This document shows, in pieces, positions 17,269 to 23,849 of a DNA stretch of 64,000 nt (the first letter of the stretch is position 1; the number at the start of each line of letters is the position of its first letter). Location of the stretch: positions 10,392-74,391 of the forward strand of contig CAKVLH010000009.1 of the NCBI GenBank assembly GCA_934757245.1, in the 5' to 3' direction. The notes under the pieces are model-generated. The model was not told where the DNA came from. It worked only from the letters and a program-made list of their open reading frames with translations, and did no database searches. Origin of the DNA: an uncultured Candidatus Melainabacteria bacterium. Lineage in GTDB: Bacteria; Cyanobacteriota; Vampirovibrionia; Gastranaerophilales; Gastranaerophilaceae. Made by a program: the position numbers and the translations under genes.

Positions 17269-17469
17269 ATGAATGATACTTTTGAAACAATAAAGAAAAA
17301 TGTTATTACTTATTTTAAAGGCGTAAAGACTGAGTGGGGCAAGATTACTTGGCCGGAAAAACATCAGGTTGTAGTTGAAACATTCTTTGTTGTTGCTATT
17401 GTTTTTATATTCACAATTTTCATTTACTTCGTGGATATTATTTTCAATATGTTGTTATCTAAGTTTTAA
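17269..17469 (+). CDS. secE: Preprotein translocase subunit SecE
   Basis: SecE is a small inner-membrane clamp of the SecYEG channel. The 66-residue protein has a soluble helix with the family motif VKTEWGKITWPEK and a single C-terminal membrane span (VVVAIVFIFTIFIYFV). The single-span form is the usual short version. The start at 17269 is chosen because the open frame upstream runs through the tRNA, and AAGG lies upstream of this ATG. It is followed by nusG after 25 bp. Confidence 0.96.
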   Translation: MNDTFETIKKNVITYFKGVKTEWGKITWPEKHQVVVETFFVVAIVFIFTIFIYFVDIIFNMLLSKF

Positions 17470-17494
17470 TTAAGATTTATAAAGGGTAAAAGTA

Positions 17495-18106
17495 ATGAGT
17501 GAAAAAGACGAAAATATGATGAATGAAGAAGTTATGGAAGAAACTCAAGAAGTTGAAAACCATGCGTCTTCTGAAAAAAAGAATCAAAAACGTTGGTACA
17601 TTGTTCACACTTATTCAGGATACGAAAACAAAGTTAAAAGCAACTTGGAAAAACGTATCGAATATATGAACATGGCTGATAAAATCTTTAGAGTAGAAGT
17701 TCCTCAAAAGACTGTTACCCAAATTAAAGGCGGAAGAAAACAAGAAAGAGAAGAAAAAATCTTCCCTGGTTATGTTTTGGTAGAAATGATTATGGATGAA
17801 GACAGCTGGTATGTAGTTAGACATACAGCAGGTGTTACAAAATTCGTTGGTTCTGCTAAAAAACCTATTCCGGCAAAAGACAGCGAAATTAAAAAGATTA
17901 TTCACAGATCAACAGCTCAAACTCAAAAAATTGAAATGGATGTTAAGGTTGGTGAAAAAGTTAGAATTACTTCCGGCCCATTCGCAGAGTTTGTTGGTGA
18001 TATTACAGAAGTTTATCCTGATAAGGCTAAACTTAGAGCAATGGTTTCTATATTCGGTCGTGAAACTCCGGTTGAATTAGAATACAAACAAATTCAAAAG
18101 TTATAA
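17495..18106 (+). CDS. nusG: Transcription termination/antitermination protein NusG
   Basis: NusG binds RNA polymerase and links transcription to translation or Rho. The 203-residue protein has an acidic N-terminal extension of about 30 residues. The NGN domain follows (RWYIVHTYSGYENKVKSNL, FPGYVLVEM, VRHTAGVTKFVG), then a C-terminal KOW domain (VGEKVRITSGPFAEFVGDI). It follows secE and precedes rplK, as in most bacteria. There is a normal start with GGGTAAAAG upstream. Confidence 0.97.
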   Translation: MSEKDENMMNEEVMEETQEVENHASSEKKNQKRWYIVHTYSGYENKVKSNLEKRIEYMNMADKIFRVEVPQKTVTQIKGGRKQEREEKIFPGYVLVEMIMDEDSWYVVRHTAGVTKFVGSAKKPIPAKDSEIKKIIHRSTAQTQKIEMDVKVGEKVRITSGPFAEFVGDITEVYPDKAKLRAMVSIFGRETPVELEYKQIQKL

Positions 18107-18111
18107 AATCT

Positions 18112-18183
18112 TCTCCTCTCCAAGGGAGAGGTCGCAACTGTTCTTGAGCATAGCAAAAGTTACGGGCGCAGTGAGGTTTTTAC
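18112..18183. repeat. CCTC/GAGG palindromic repeat (nusG-rplK gap)
   Basis: CTCCTCTCCAAGGGAGAGG is followed by TCGCAACTGTTCTTGAGC and AGTTACGGGCGCAGTGAGG. Similar layouts lie at 5045-5206 and 29538-29620. It could form one hairpin of CTCTCC/GGGAGAG plus an outer one. It stands before the conserved RNA structure at 18206. Confidence 0.65.
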
Positions 18184-18205
18184 TTTGAAAACACAACACA
18201 AATAA

Positions 18206-18244
18206 CGTGGAAGGGGGTGCCCCCCGTTAGTACCACGAAAGGAG
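18206..18244 (+). promoter_or_regulatory. Structured leader element before rplK, probable r-protein control site
   Basis: Outer helix CGTGG (18206-18210) pairs with CCACG (18233-18237). An inner helix GGGGG/CCCCC is joined by AA on the 5' side and GTTAGTA on the 3' side. AAAGGAG, the rplK ribosome-binding site, follows at once. The same plan recurs at 18749 with a different inner helix, which argues for a selected RNA structure. The ligand is unknown; L1 or the L10-L12 complex are candidates. Confidence 0.6.
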
Positions 18245-18250
18245 AACAAA

Positions 18251-18679
18251 ATGGCAAAAAAAGTAGTAGGAAAAATTAAACTACAAATTCAAGCAGGTAA
18301 AGCAAATCCATCACCTCCAGTTGGTCCGGCTTTGGGTCAACACGGTGTAAATATCATGGATTTCTGCAAACAGTTCAATGCAAAAACTGAATCTCAAGCA
18401 GGCTATATTATCCCTGTTATTATCGATGTATACGAAGACAGAAGTTTCACTTTTGTTATCAAATCACCTCCAGCTCCAGTTTTGATTAAAAAGGCATTAA
18501 ATATCCCTAAGGGTTCTGCAGTTCCTAACAAAACAAAAGTTGGTGAAATTACAAGAGCTCAATTAGAAGAAATCGCAAAAATCAAAATGAACGATTTGAA
18601 CGCAACTTCAATGGATGCTGCTGTAAACATGATTAAAGGCTCTTGCAGAGCTATGGGCGTTACTGTTAAAGAAGACTAG
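18251..18679 (+). CDS. rplK: 50S ribosomal protein L11
   Basis: L11 shapes the GTPase-associated centre of the large subunit. The 142-residue protein is complete: [31 protein letters not shown] N-terminal domain with the conserved Pro pair, and the rRNA-binding C-terminal domain ending in [14 protein letters not shown]. It has a strong ribosome-binding site (AAAGGAG) at the end of a structured leader. The next gene is rplA after a 116-bp gap that carries a second copy of the leader structure. Confidence 0.97.
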   Translation: MAKKVVGKIKLQIQAGKANPSPPVGPALGQHGVNIMDFCKQFNAKTESQAGYIIPVIIDVYEDRSFTFVIKSPPAPVLIKKALNIPKGSAVPNKTKVGEITRAQLEEIAKIKMNDLNATSMDAAVNMIKGSCRAMGVTVKED

Positions 18680-18748
18680 TATATTCCCATGAAGGTGATG
18701 CAAATTTCACCAAATCCTCTCTTATAAAAGAGAGTGAGTTAGAGATAA

Positions 18749-18787
18749 TATGGAAGGATTGAAAAATCCGTTAACACCATGAAAGGA
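18749..18787 (+). promoter_or_regulatory. Structured leader element before rplA, second copy
   Basis: Outer helix TATGG (18749-18753) pairs with CCATG (18777-18781). Inner helix GGATT/AATCC is closed by a GAAA tetraloop. The joining strands AA and GTTAACA match AA and GTTAGTA of the rplK copy. GAAAGGA, the rplA ribosome-binding site, follows directly. All five inner base pairs have room to differ and three do, with pairing kept. Confidence 0.6.
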
Positions 18788-18795
18788 TTTAAAAA

Positions 18796-19500
18796 ATGTC
18801 AAAAATAACTAAAAAACAAAAGAAGCTTCAAGAATTGTTAGCTGATTTCCAACAACCGGCTAGCGGTCGTGATGCTCTTACTAAATTACAAGAAGTATCT
18901 AAAGAAGTTGCAAAATTCAACGAAACAGTTGAATGCCACATGAGATTAGGTATTGAAGTTAAACACGCAGAACAACAAATCAGATCTACAGTTGTTCTTC
19001 CAGCTGGTTTAGGTAAAGAAGTTCGTGTTTGCGTTATCGCAAAAGGACCAAAAGTTACTGAAGCTAAGGATGCTGGCGCTGATTTCTACGGTACAGAAGA
19101 AATTATCGACAAAATCGCAGGCGGTTGGTTTGAATTTGATACATTAATTGCAACTCCTGATTGTATGGGTATGTTAGGTAAGTTAGGTAGAGTTTTAGGT
19201 CCTAAAGGCTTGATGCCAAACCCTAAAACTGGTACAGTAACTCTTGATATCGCAAAAGCAGTTAAAGATGCTAAAGCAGGTAAAGTTGAATTCAGAGCTG
19301 ACAAACAGGGTATGGTTCAATTCGCAAACGAAGATTTGGTTAAGAACTATGGTACATTGGTAGATGCAGTTCTTAGAGCAAAACCTTCTGCAGCAAAAGG
19401 TACTTACGTTAAGTCAATTTATTTGACAACAACAATGGGACCAAGCATCAAGATAGATGCAAAGAACCTTCAAGCAGAAGTTAAAGAAATTGTTGGTTGA
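18796..19500 (+). CDS. rplA: 50S ribosomal protein L1
   Basis: L1 forms the mobile stalk near the E site and in many bacteria represses its own mRNA. The 234-residue protein has the normal two-domain layout, with the signature [23 protein letters not shown] segment and [12 protein letters not shown] strong intrinsic terminator follows at 19508. The usual next genes, rplJ and rplL, are not here, so the rplKA and rplJL units are split in this genome. Confidence 0.97.
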   Translation: MSKITKKQKKLQELLADFQQPASGRDALTKLQEVSKEVAKFNETVECHMRLGIEVKHAEQQIRSTVVLPAGLGKEVRVCVIAKGPKVTEAKDAGADFYGTEEIIDKIAGGWFEFDTLIATPDCMGMLGKLGRVLGPKGLMPNPKTGTVTLDIAKAVKDAKAGKVEFRADKQGMVQFANEDLVKNYGTLVDAVLRAKPSAAKGTYVKSIYLTTTMGPSIKIDAKNLQAEVKEIVG

Positions 19501-19507
19501 TATTTAC

Positions 19508-19535
19508 GGCTAGCCGAAAGGTTAGCCTTTTTTTT
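19508..19535 (+). terminator. Intrinsic terminator after rplA
   Basis: GGCTAGCC, loop GAAA, GGTTAGCC, then eight T. This is a textbook Rho-independent terminator 7 bp after the rplA stop. Confidence 0.93.
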
Positions 19536-19536
19536 A

Positions 19537-19576
19537 TGCTATAATTAATGATGTCGGGTTTATCGCCCGACATCAT
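19537..19576 (+). promoter_or_regulatory. Extended -10 promoter plus leader hairpin for yqeG
   Basis: TGCTATAAT (19537-19545) is an extended -10 box immediately after the rplA terminator. The transcript would begin near 19552, at or within the perfect hairpin TGATGTCGGG-loop-CCCGACATCA (19549-19575). The yqeG start codon is 20 nt beyond it. The hairpin could stabilise the RNA or control ribosome access. Confidence 0.6.
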
Positions 19577-19595
19577 TTAATATGGGGGCGAGAGC

Positions 19596-20072
19596 ATGTT
19601 ATTGAAACCGGATTACAACTTGAAAAATATATATGAGATTAATTTTGAAGAACTAAAACAACAAGGTGTAAAGTGTATAATGTTTGATTTGGATAGTACA
19701 GTTATGGTGTCTAAATCTGCTGACTTTTTGCCGGAAACGGTAGAATGGTTTAATTCATTTTTAAAAGATTTTGAAGTTGCAATTATTTCTAATAATAAAA
19801 ATGAAGAATACATCGCGAACGCTTCCAAAATTGCACCTTGTAGAGTTATCGGCAAAGCTAACAAACCGAATCCTAAAGTTATGGGTGAATATTTGAAATC
19901 AGTTAATATTGAGCCACAAAACGCTGTTATGGTGGGAGATAGACCTTTAACCGATATTCTAGCAGGTAAATTGTTAGGTTGTAAAACAATTTTGGTCGGT
20001 TCTATTAATCCAAAGGAAAATTTGCCTACAAAATTCGTACGTGCTTTAGAAAGAAGTACGATTAGAGGATAG
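19596..20072 (+). CDS. YqeG-family HAD phosphatase
   Basis: This 158-residue haloacid-dehalogenase phosphatase of subfamily IIIA is like YqeG of Bacillus and its cyanobacterial relatives. Motif I is FDLDSTVM (nucleophile Asp), motif II is the Ser/Asn of VAIISNNKNE, and motif III/IV is VMVGDRPLTDILAGKLLGC. The family is cytosolic and its substrate is not firmly known. GGGGGCGAGAGC lies upstream of the ATG. It is preceded by its own promoter and hairpin, and is followed by repeat-rich intergenic DNA. Confidence 0.88.
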   Translation: MLLKPDYNLKNIYEINFEELKQQGVKCIMFDLDSTVMVSKSADFLPETVEWFNSFLKDFEVAIISNNKNEEYIANASKIAPCRVIGKANKPNPKVMGEYLKSVNIEPQNAVMVGDRPLTDILAGKLLGCKTILVGSINPKENLPTKFVRALERSTIRG

Positions 20073-20384
20073 AGTTTTGCTCATTTGGTAATAGTGCAAT
20101 AAGCAGTTTGTTAAGCTGAAAGCCCAACAAACTGCTTATTAAATTGAAAGTTGAGAGTGGAAAGTTAATAATACCCTCTCCCCTACCCCTCCCCCAAGGG
20201 AGGGAATAAAGTGTAATCCCCAATGGAGAGAATAAAGTGTAAACCTTGAGGGATAAAATGTGCTAAAGAGGTTTAATCAAACGCATGCCACACCCTCTCC
20301 TTTTTCAATTCTATATGGAGAAGGTGCTGAAGGCGGAAGAAGATATTATTAACTATTCCAATATATTTATGCTAAAATCAAGTA
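20073..20384. repeat. Repeat-rich intergenic region (yqeG-dprA)
   Basis: No gene is seen in these 312 bp. They hold an AAGCAGTTTGTT/AACAAACTGCTT hairpin (about 20100-20137), probably the yqeG terminator. CCCTCTCCCC...GGGAGGG follows at 20163-20203. An 80-bp element at 20275-20350 (CACACCCTCTCC...ATGGAGAAGGTGC...GATATTATTAA) has a close relative at 29692-29775. The dprA promoter lies at its right end. Confidence 0.7.
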
Positions 20385-20385
20385 A
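20370..20385 (+). promoter_or_regulatory. Extended -10 box at the dprA start, probable leaderless transcript
   Basis: TATGCTAAAAT ends at 20378 and the dprA ATG is at 20385. Transcription would start at or within a base or two of the ATG, and no Shine-Dalgarno sequence is present. The same TATGCTAAAAT box precedes the MBL gene at 26655. Confidence 0.6.
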
Positions 20386-21470
20386 TGGACGACAAATATT
20401 GGATAGCGTTTTCTGCAATAGAACAACTTGATTCAACTTTTATCCAAAGGTTGTACAACTATTTTGGCGACATTGAAACAGCCTTTAAAGCTGAGCTTAA
20501 AGACCTTGAACAGATTGAAGAATTGAGCGTAAGAAAAGCCAAAAATTTTATAGAAAAGAAAAAAGATATTAATCCAGATAAAGCCTTAGAAGACGTATTG
20601 AAACGCGGAATTAAATTTATTACATTTGATTCAACAGATTATCCTTATATGCTATCGCAGATTTTAAATCCACCGATGACACTTTTTTACAAAGGTGATT
20701 TTTCAATTTGCAACCTAGATAGAACAGTTGCGTTTGTTGGTTCTAGAAGAGCAAGTATGAGTGGGAGAGATGGCGTAAAGCGTGTAATTTCGGACTTGAA
20801 AAATACAGATGTTTGTATTGTGTCTGGTTTAGCTTCCGGTATTGATGCAGTTTCTCACGAAAGTGCCATTGCCAACAACCTTAAAACAATCGGTGTTATT
20901 GCAAGCGGATTTGATTACACTTATCCTGAATCAAACAAACATCTTTACGAAAAAATTGAAAACGGCGCAGGTGTTGTTATAAGTGAATACTATCCGACAT
21001 TTCAGCCTTTAAAATTTCGTTTTCCACAAAGAAACAGAATTGTAACAGGTCTCTCATACGGAACAGTAGTCGGAGAAGCAGCATTAAAAAGCGGAGCATT
21101 AATTTCTGCTAATTTAACTTTAGAGCAAGGACGCGAATTGATGTGCATCCCAGGCGCGATAAACAATGTCAATACAGAAGGAATTTACAAACTAATTAAA
21201 GATGGCGCGTCGATTGTAACTTGCGGAAATGATATTTTAAACGCTTTAAACTGGGAAATTCAAAAGGCTGAGCCAACCAAGAAAACAGATTTATCTTTAA
21301 ATCCCCAAGAAAAAATAATTTTTGATATAATAGGAATTGAACCGAAAGGTTTTGACGAAATTCAAGCCGAAACACAGCTTGAAACAGATGAACTTTTATC
21401 TCTTTTAACAATTATGGAGATGAAAAGTTTGGTGGAACATATAGACGGAGATAGGTATAAAAGAGCATGA
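20385..21470 (+). CDS. dprA: DNA processing protein DprA
   Basis: DprA protects incoming single-stranded DNA during natural transformation and loads RecA. This 361-residue protein has a helical N-terminal SAM-like region, a Rossmann core (VAFVGSRRASMSGRDGV, VSGLASGIDAVSHESAI, FRFPQRNRIVTGLSYGTVV) and a C-terminal winged-helix domain (about 300-361). It overlaps topA by 4 bp (ATGA), so the two are translationally coupled, a common pairing. The start has no Shine-Dalgarno sequence but a -10 box lies 7 nt upstream. Confidence 0.95.
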   Translation: MDDKYWIAFSAIEQLDSTFIQRLYNYFGDIETAFKAELKDLEQIEELSVRKAKNFIEKKKDINPDKALEDVLKRGIKFITFDSTDYPYMLSQILNPPMTLFYKGDFSICNLDRTVAFVGSRRASMSGRDGVKRVISDLKNTDVCIVSGLASGIDAVSHESAIANNLKTIGVIASGFDYTYPESNKHLYEKIENGAGVVISEYYPTFQPLKFRFPQRNRIVTGLSYGTVVGEAALKSGALISANLTLEQGRELMCIPGAINNVNTEGIYKLIKDGASIVTCGNDILNALNWEIQKAEPTKKTDLSLNPQEKIIFDIIGIEPKGFDEIQAETQLETDELLSLLTIMEMKSLVEHIDGDRYKRA

Positions 21471-23761
21471 CAGCGTCAGTAGCAGAAAAGAAAACTACTA
21501 AATCAAAAAAGGAGAAGGCTTTAGTAATAGTCGAATCTCCTGCTAAATCAAAAACAATTAAAAAGATTTTGGGAGACGGTTACCAAATCGAGGCAAGCTT
21601 CGGGCATGTAAGAAATTTGCCGGATAATACTCTTGGGTTTGATGTAGAACATGATTTTCAGCCGACTTATGTTATTATTCCCGAAAAGAAAAAAGTTGTT
21701 ACAAAGTTGAACGACCTTGCAAAACGTTCTGACAAAATTTATCTTGCATCCGACCCTGACCGCGAAGGGGAAGCTATTGCATGGCACGTTAGAGAACTTT
21801 TACAAGTTCCTGATGATAAAGTTTTTAGAATTGAGTTTAACGAAATTACGCCAAAAGCTGTAAAATATGCCGTAGAGCATTCGCGCCAAATTGATATGGA
21901 CAAGGTTAAAGCGCAACAAACAAGACAAATTTTGGATAAACTTGTAGGTTACAAATTATCGCCTGTTTTGTGGAAACAATTAGGAAATTATCACTTATCA
22001 GCCGGTCGTGTACAATCAGTAGCGCTTCGTATGATTTGTGAAAGAGAAGAAGAAATCGAAGCTTTCGTACCGAAAGAATATTGGTCTATTCATACAATTA
22101 TGGATAAAGACGGCAAACTTTTTGAGGCAGAAGTTAATAAATACAAAAACAAAAAAATTGAGATTAACAACGAAGAAGAAGCAAACAAGATTAAAGAATT
22201 TTTGCTTAATCCAGATACAGAATTTGTTGTTGATAAGGTTACAAAAAAAGAAACAAAAAGAAAACCGACTGCACCGTTTATTACTTCAACTTTACAACGT
22301 GCTGCGAGTTCAAAGCTCGGTTTTGGCGTTTCTAAAACAATGCAGGTTGCCCAAAAACTTTATGAAGGTATTGAAATCGACGGAACTCCTGTAGGTTTGA
22401 TTACCTATATGAGAACCGATAGTGTACGTATTTCTGATGACGCGCATGAAATGGCGAAAAAGTTTATCACAGAAAACTATGGTGAAAAATATTATCCGCC
22501 AACTACAAATGTTTATGTAAAAGGCAAACAAAACGTACAAGACGCCCACGAAGCTATCCGTCCTTCTTATCCTGAAAGAACGCCTGAAAGTATCAAGCAA
22601 TATCTTGCGCCAGACCAATACAAACTTTATAAACTGATTTGGGAAAAATTTATGTCCTCTCAAATGGCACCGGCTGAAATTGCAAACAAAACAATTGATA
22701 TTAAAGCTGGTGATTACAACTTAAAAGCCGGTACAAGCAAAATCTTATTTGATGGTTTCTTGAAACTTTATAATGACGCGGAAGAAGACGAAAAAGATGC
22801 GGATGCAAAAATTCCTGATTTGGAAAAAGATGACAAAGTTAAGTGTAAGGAAATTAATCCGAAACAACACTTTACGCAACCACCTCCAAGATACAACGAA
22901 GCTTCATTAGTTAAAGCGTTAGAAGAGCACGGCATTGGTCGTCCGTCTACTTATGCTACGATTATTACTGTTATTCAGACTCGTAAATATGTTGAAAAAC
23001 GCGATAAAGCACTTGTTCCAACTCTTCTTGGCAGAACAGTTTGTAAGCAATTAGTAGATCAGTTTGCAGATATTATGGATTACAAATTTACTGCCGGCAT
23101 GGAAGAAAAACTGGATAAAATCGCTGAAAAGAAAGCGGTTTGGAATGTCGTTTTAAAAGAATTTTATTCTCCGTTTATGGAAGTTGTTAATTCTGTAATG
23201 AAAACCGCACAAAGGGTTAATATTGAAAGTGATAAAAAATGTCCGAATTGCGGTAAGGTCATGTTGGTTAAGACAAGCCGTTTCGGAACACAATTTTTAG
23301 GTTGTTCAGGTTACCCTGAATGTAAAACAATCATTTCATTAAATAACAGCATGGAATTGGATGATGCCAATAAAGACGGCGAACCTCAAACCGTAGATGA
23401 GAAATGCGAAAAATGCGGTGGTGCAATGGTTATGAAAATTGGGCCATACGGAAAGTATTTAGAATGCAAAGAATGCGGAAACCGTAAAAAATATATTCGC
23501 TCAACCGGAGTTAAATGTCCAAAATGTGGCGAAGGTATGATTGTAGAAAAGAAATCTAAATACGGCAAAATTTTCTTTGGCTGTAATAGATATCCCGATT
23601 GCACTTACGCGTTATGGGATGAACCAACAGGTAATAAATGTCCGGAATGTGGCGAATTATTGTTAAAGAAAAATACAAAAAATGGAATCTTTGAGGTTTG
23701 TTCAAGCAGAACTTGTTCTTATAAAAAAGCAATGGAAACAGAAGAAAGCTCTGCCGAATAA
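21467..23761 (+). CDS. topA: DNA topoisomerase I
   Basis: This is a type IA topoisomerase that relaxes negative supercoils. It has 764 residues. The TOPRIM domain is at the start (ALVIVESPAKSKTIKKIL, SDPDREGEAIAWH). The active-site Tyr lies in GLITYMRTDSVRIS. Four C-terminal zinc ribbons follow (CPNCGKVM...CSGYPEC, CEKCGGAM...CKEC, CPKCGEGM...CNRYPDC, CPECGELL...C). The acidic/basic tail is short. It is coupled to dprA by a 4-bp overlap and is followed by a strong bidirectional terminator shared with convergent alaS. Confidence 0.97.
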   Translation: MTASVAEKKTTKSKKEKALVIVESPAKSKTIKKILGDGYQIEASFGHVRNLPDNTLGFDVEHDFQPTYVIIPEKKKVVTKLNDLAKRSDKIYLASDPDREGEAIAWHVRELLQVPDDKVFRIEFNEITPKAVKYAVEHSRQIDMDKVKAQQTRQILDKLVGYKLSPVLWKQLGNYHLSAGRVQSVALRMICEREEEIEAFVPKEYWSIHTIMDKDGKLFEAEVNKYKNKKIEINNEEEANKIKEFLLNPDTEFVVDKVTKKETKRKPTAPFITSTLQRAASSKLGFGVSKTMQVAQKLYEGIEIDGTPVGLITYMRTDSVRISDDAHEMAKKFITENYGEKYYPPTTNVYVKGKQNVQDAHEAIRPSYPERTPESIKQYLAPDQYKLYKLIWEKFMSSQMAPAEIANKTIDIKAGDYNLKAGTSKILFDGFLKLYNDAEEDEKDADAKIPDLEKDDKVKCKEINPKQHFTQPPPRYNEASLVKALEEHGIGRPSTYATIITVIQTRKYVEKRDKALVPTLLGRTVCKQLVDQFADIMDYKFTAGMEEKLDKIAEKKAVWNVVLKEFYSPFMEVVNSVMKTAQRVNIESDKKCPNCGKVMLVKTSRFGTQFLGCSGYPECKTIISLNNSMELDDANKDGEPQTVDEKCEKCGGAMVMKIGPYGKYLECKECGNRKKYIRSTGVKCPKCGEGMIVEKKSKYGKIFFGCNRYPDCTYALWDEPTGNKCPECGELLLKKNTKNGIFEVCSSRTCSYKKAMETEESSAE

Positions 23762-23800
23762 GGCTACTGCTACAAAAATAGTAGCTTAAAAATAAAAAAC

Positions 23801-23843
23801 GCATGCTGATTTGTATAAACAAATCAGCATGCATTTTTATTTT
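23801..23843. terminator. Bidirectional terminator between topA and alaS
   Basis: GCATGCTGATTTGT, loop ATAA, ACAAATCAGCATGC is a perfect 14-bp stem, with T-rich tails on both strands. It lies between convergent genes. A second small hairpin (GCTAC...GTAGC) precedes it. Confidence 0.93.
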
Positions 23844-23849
23844 AATATT

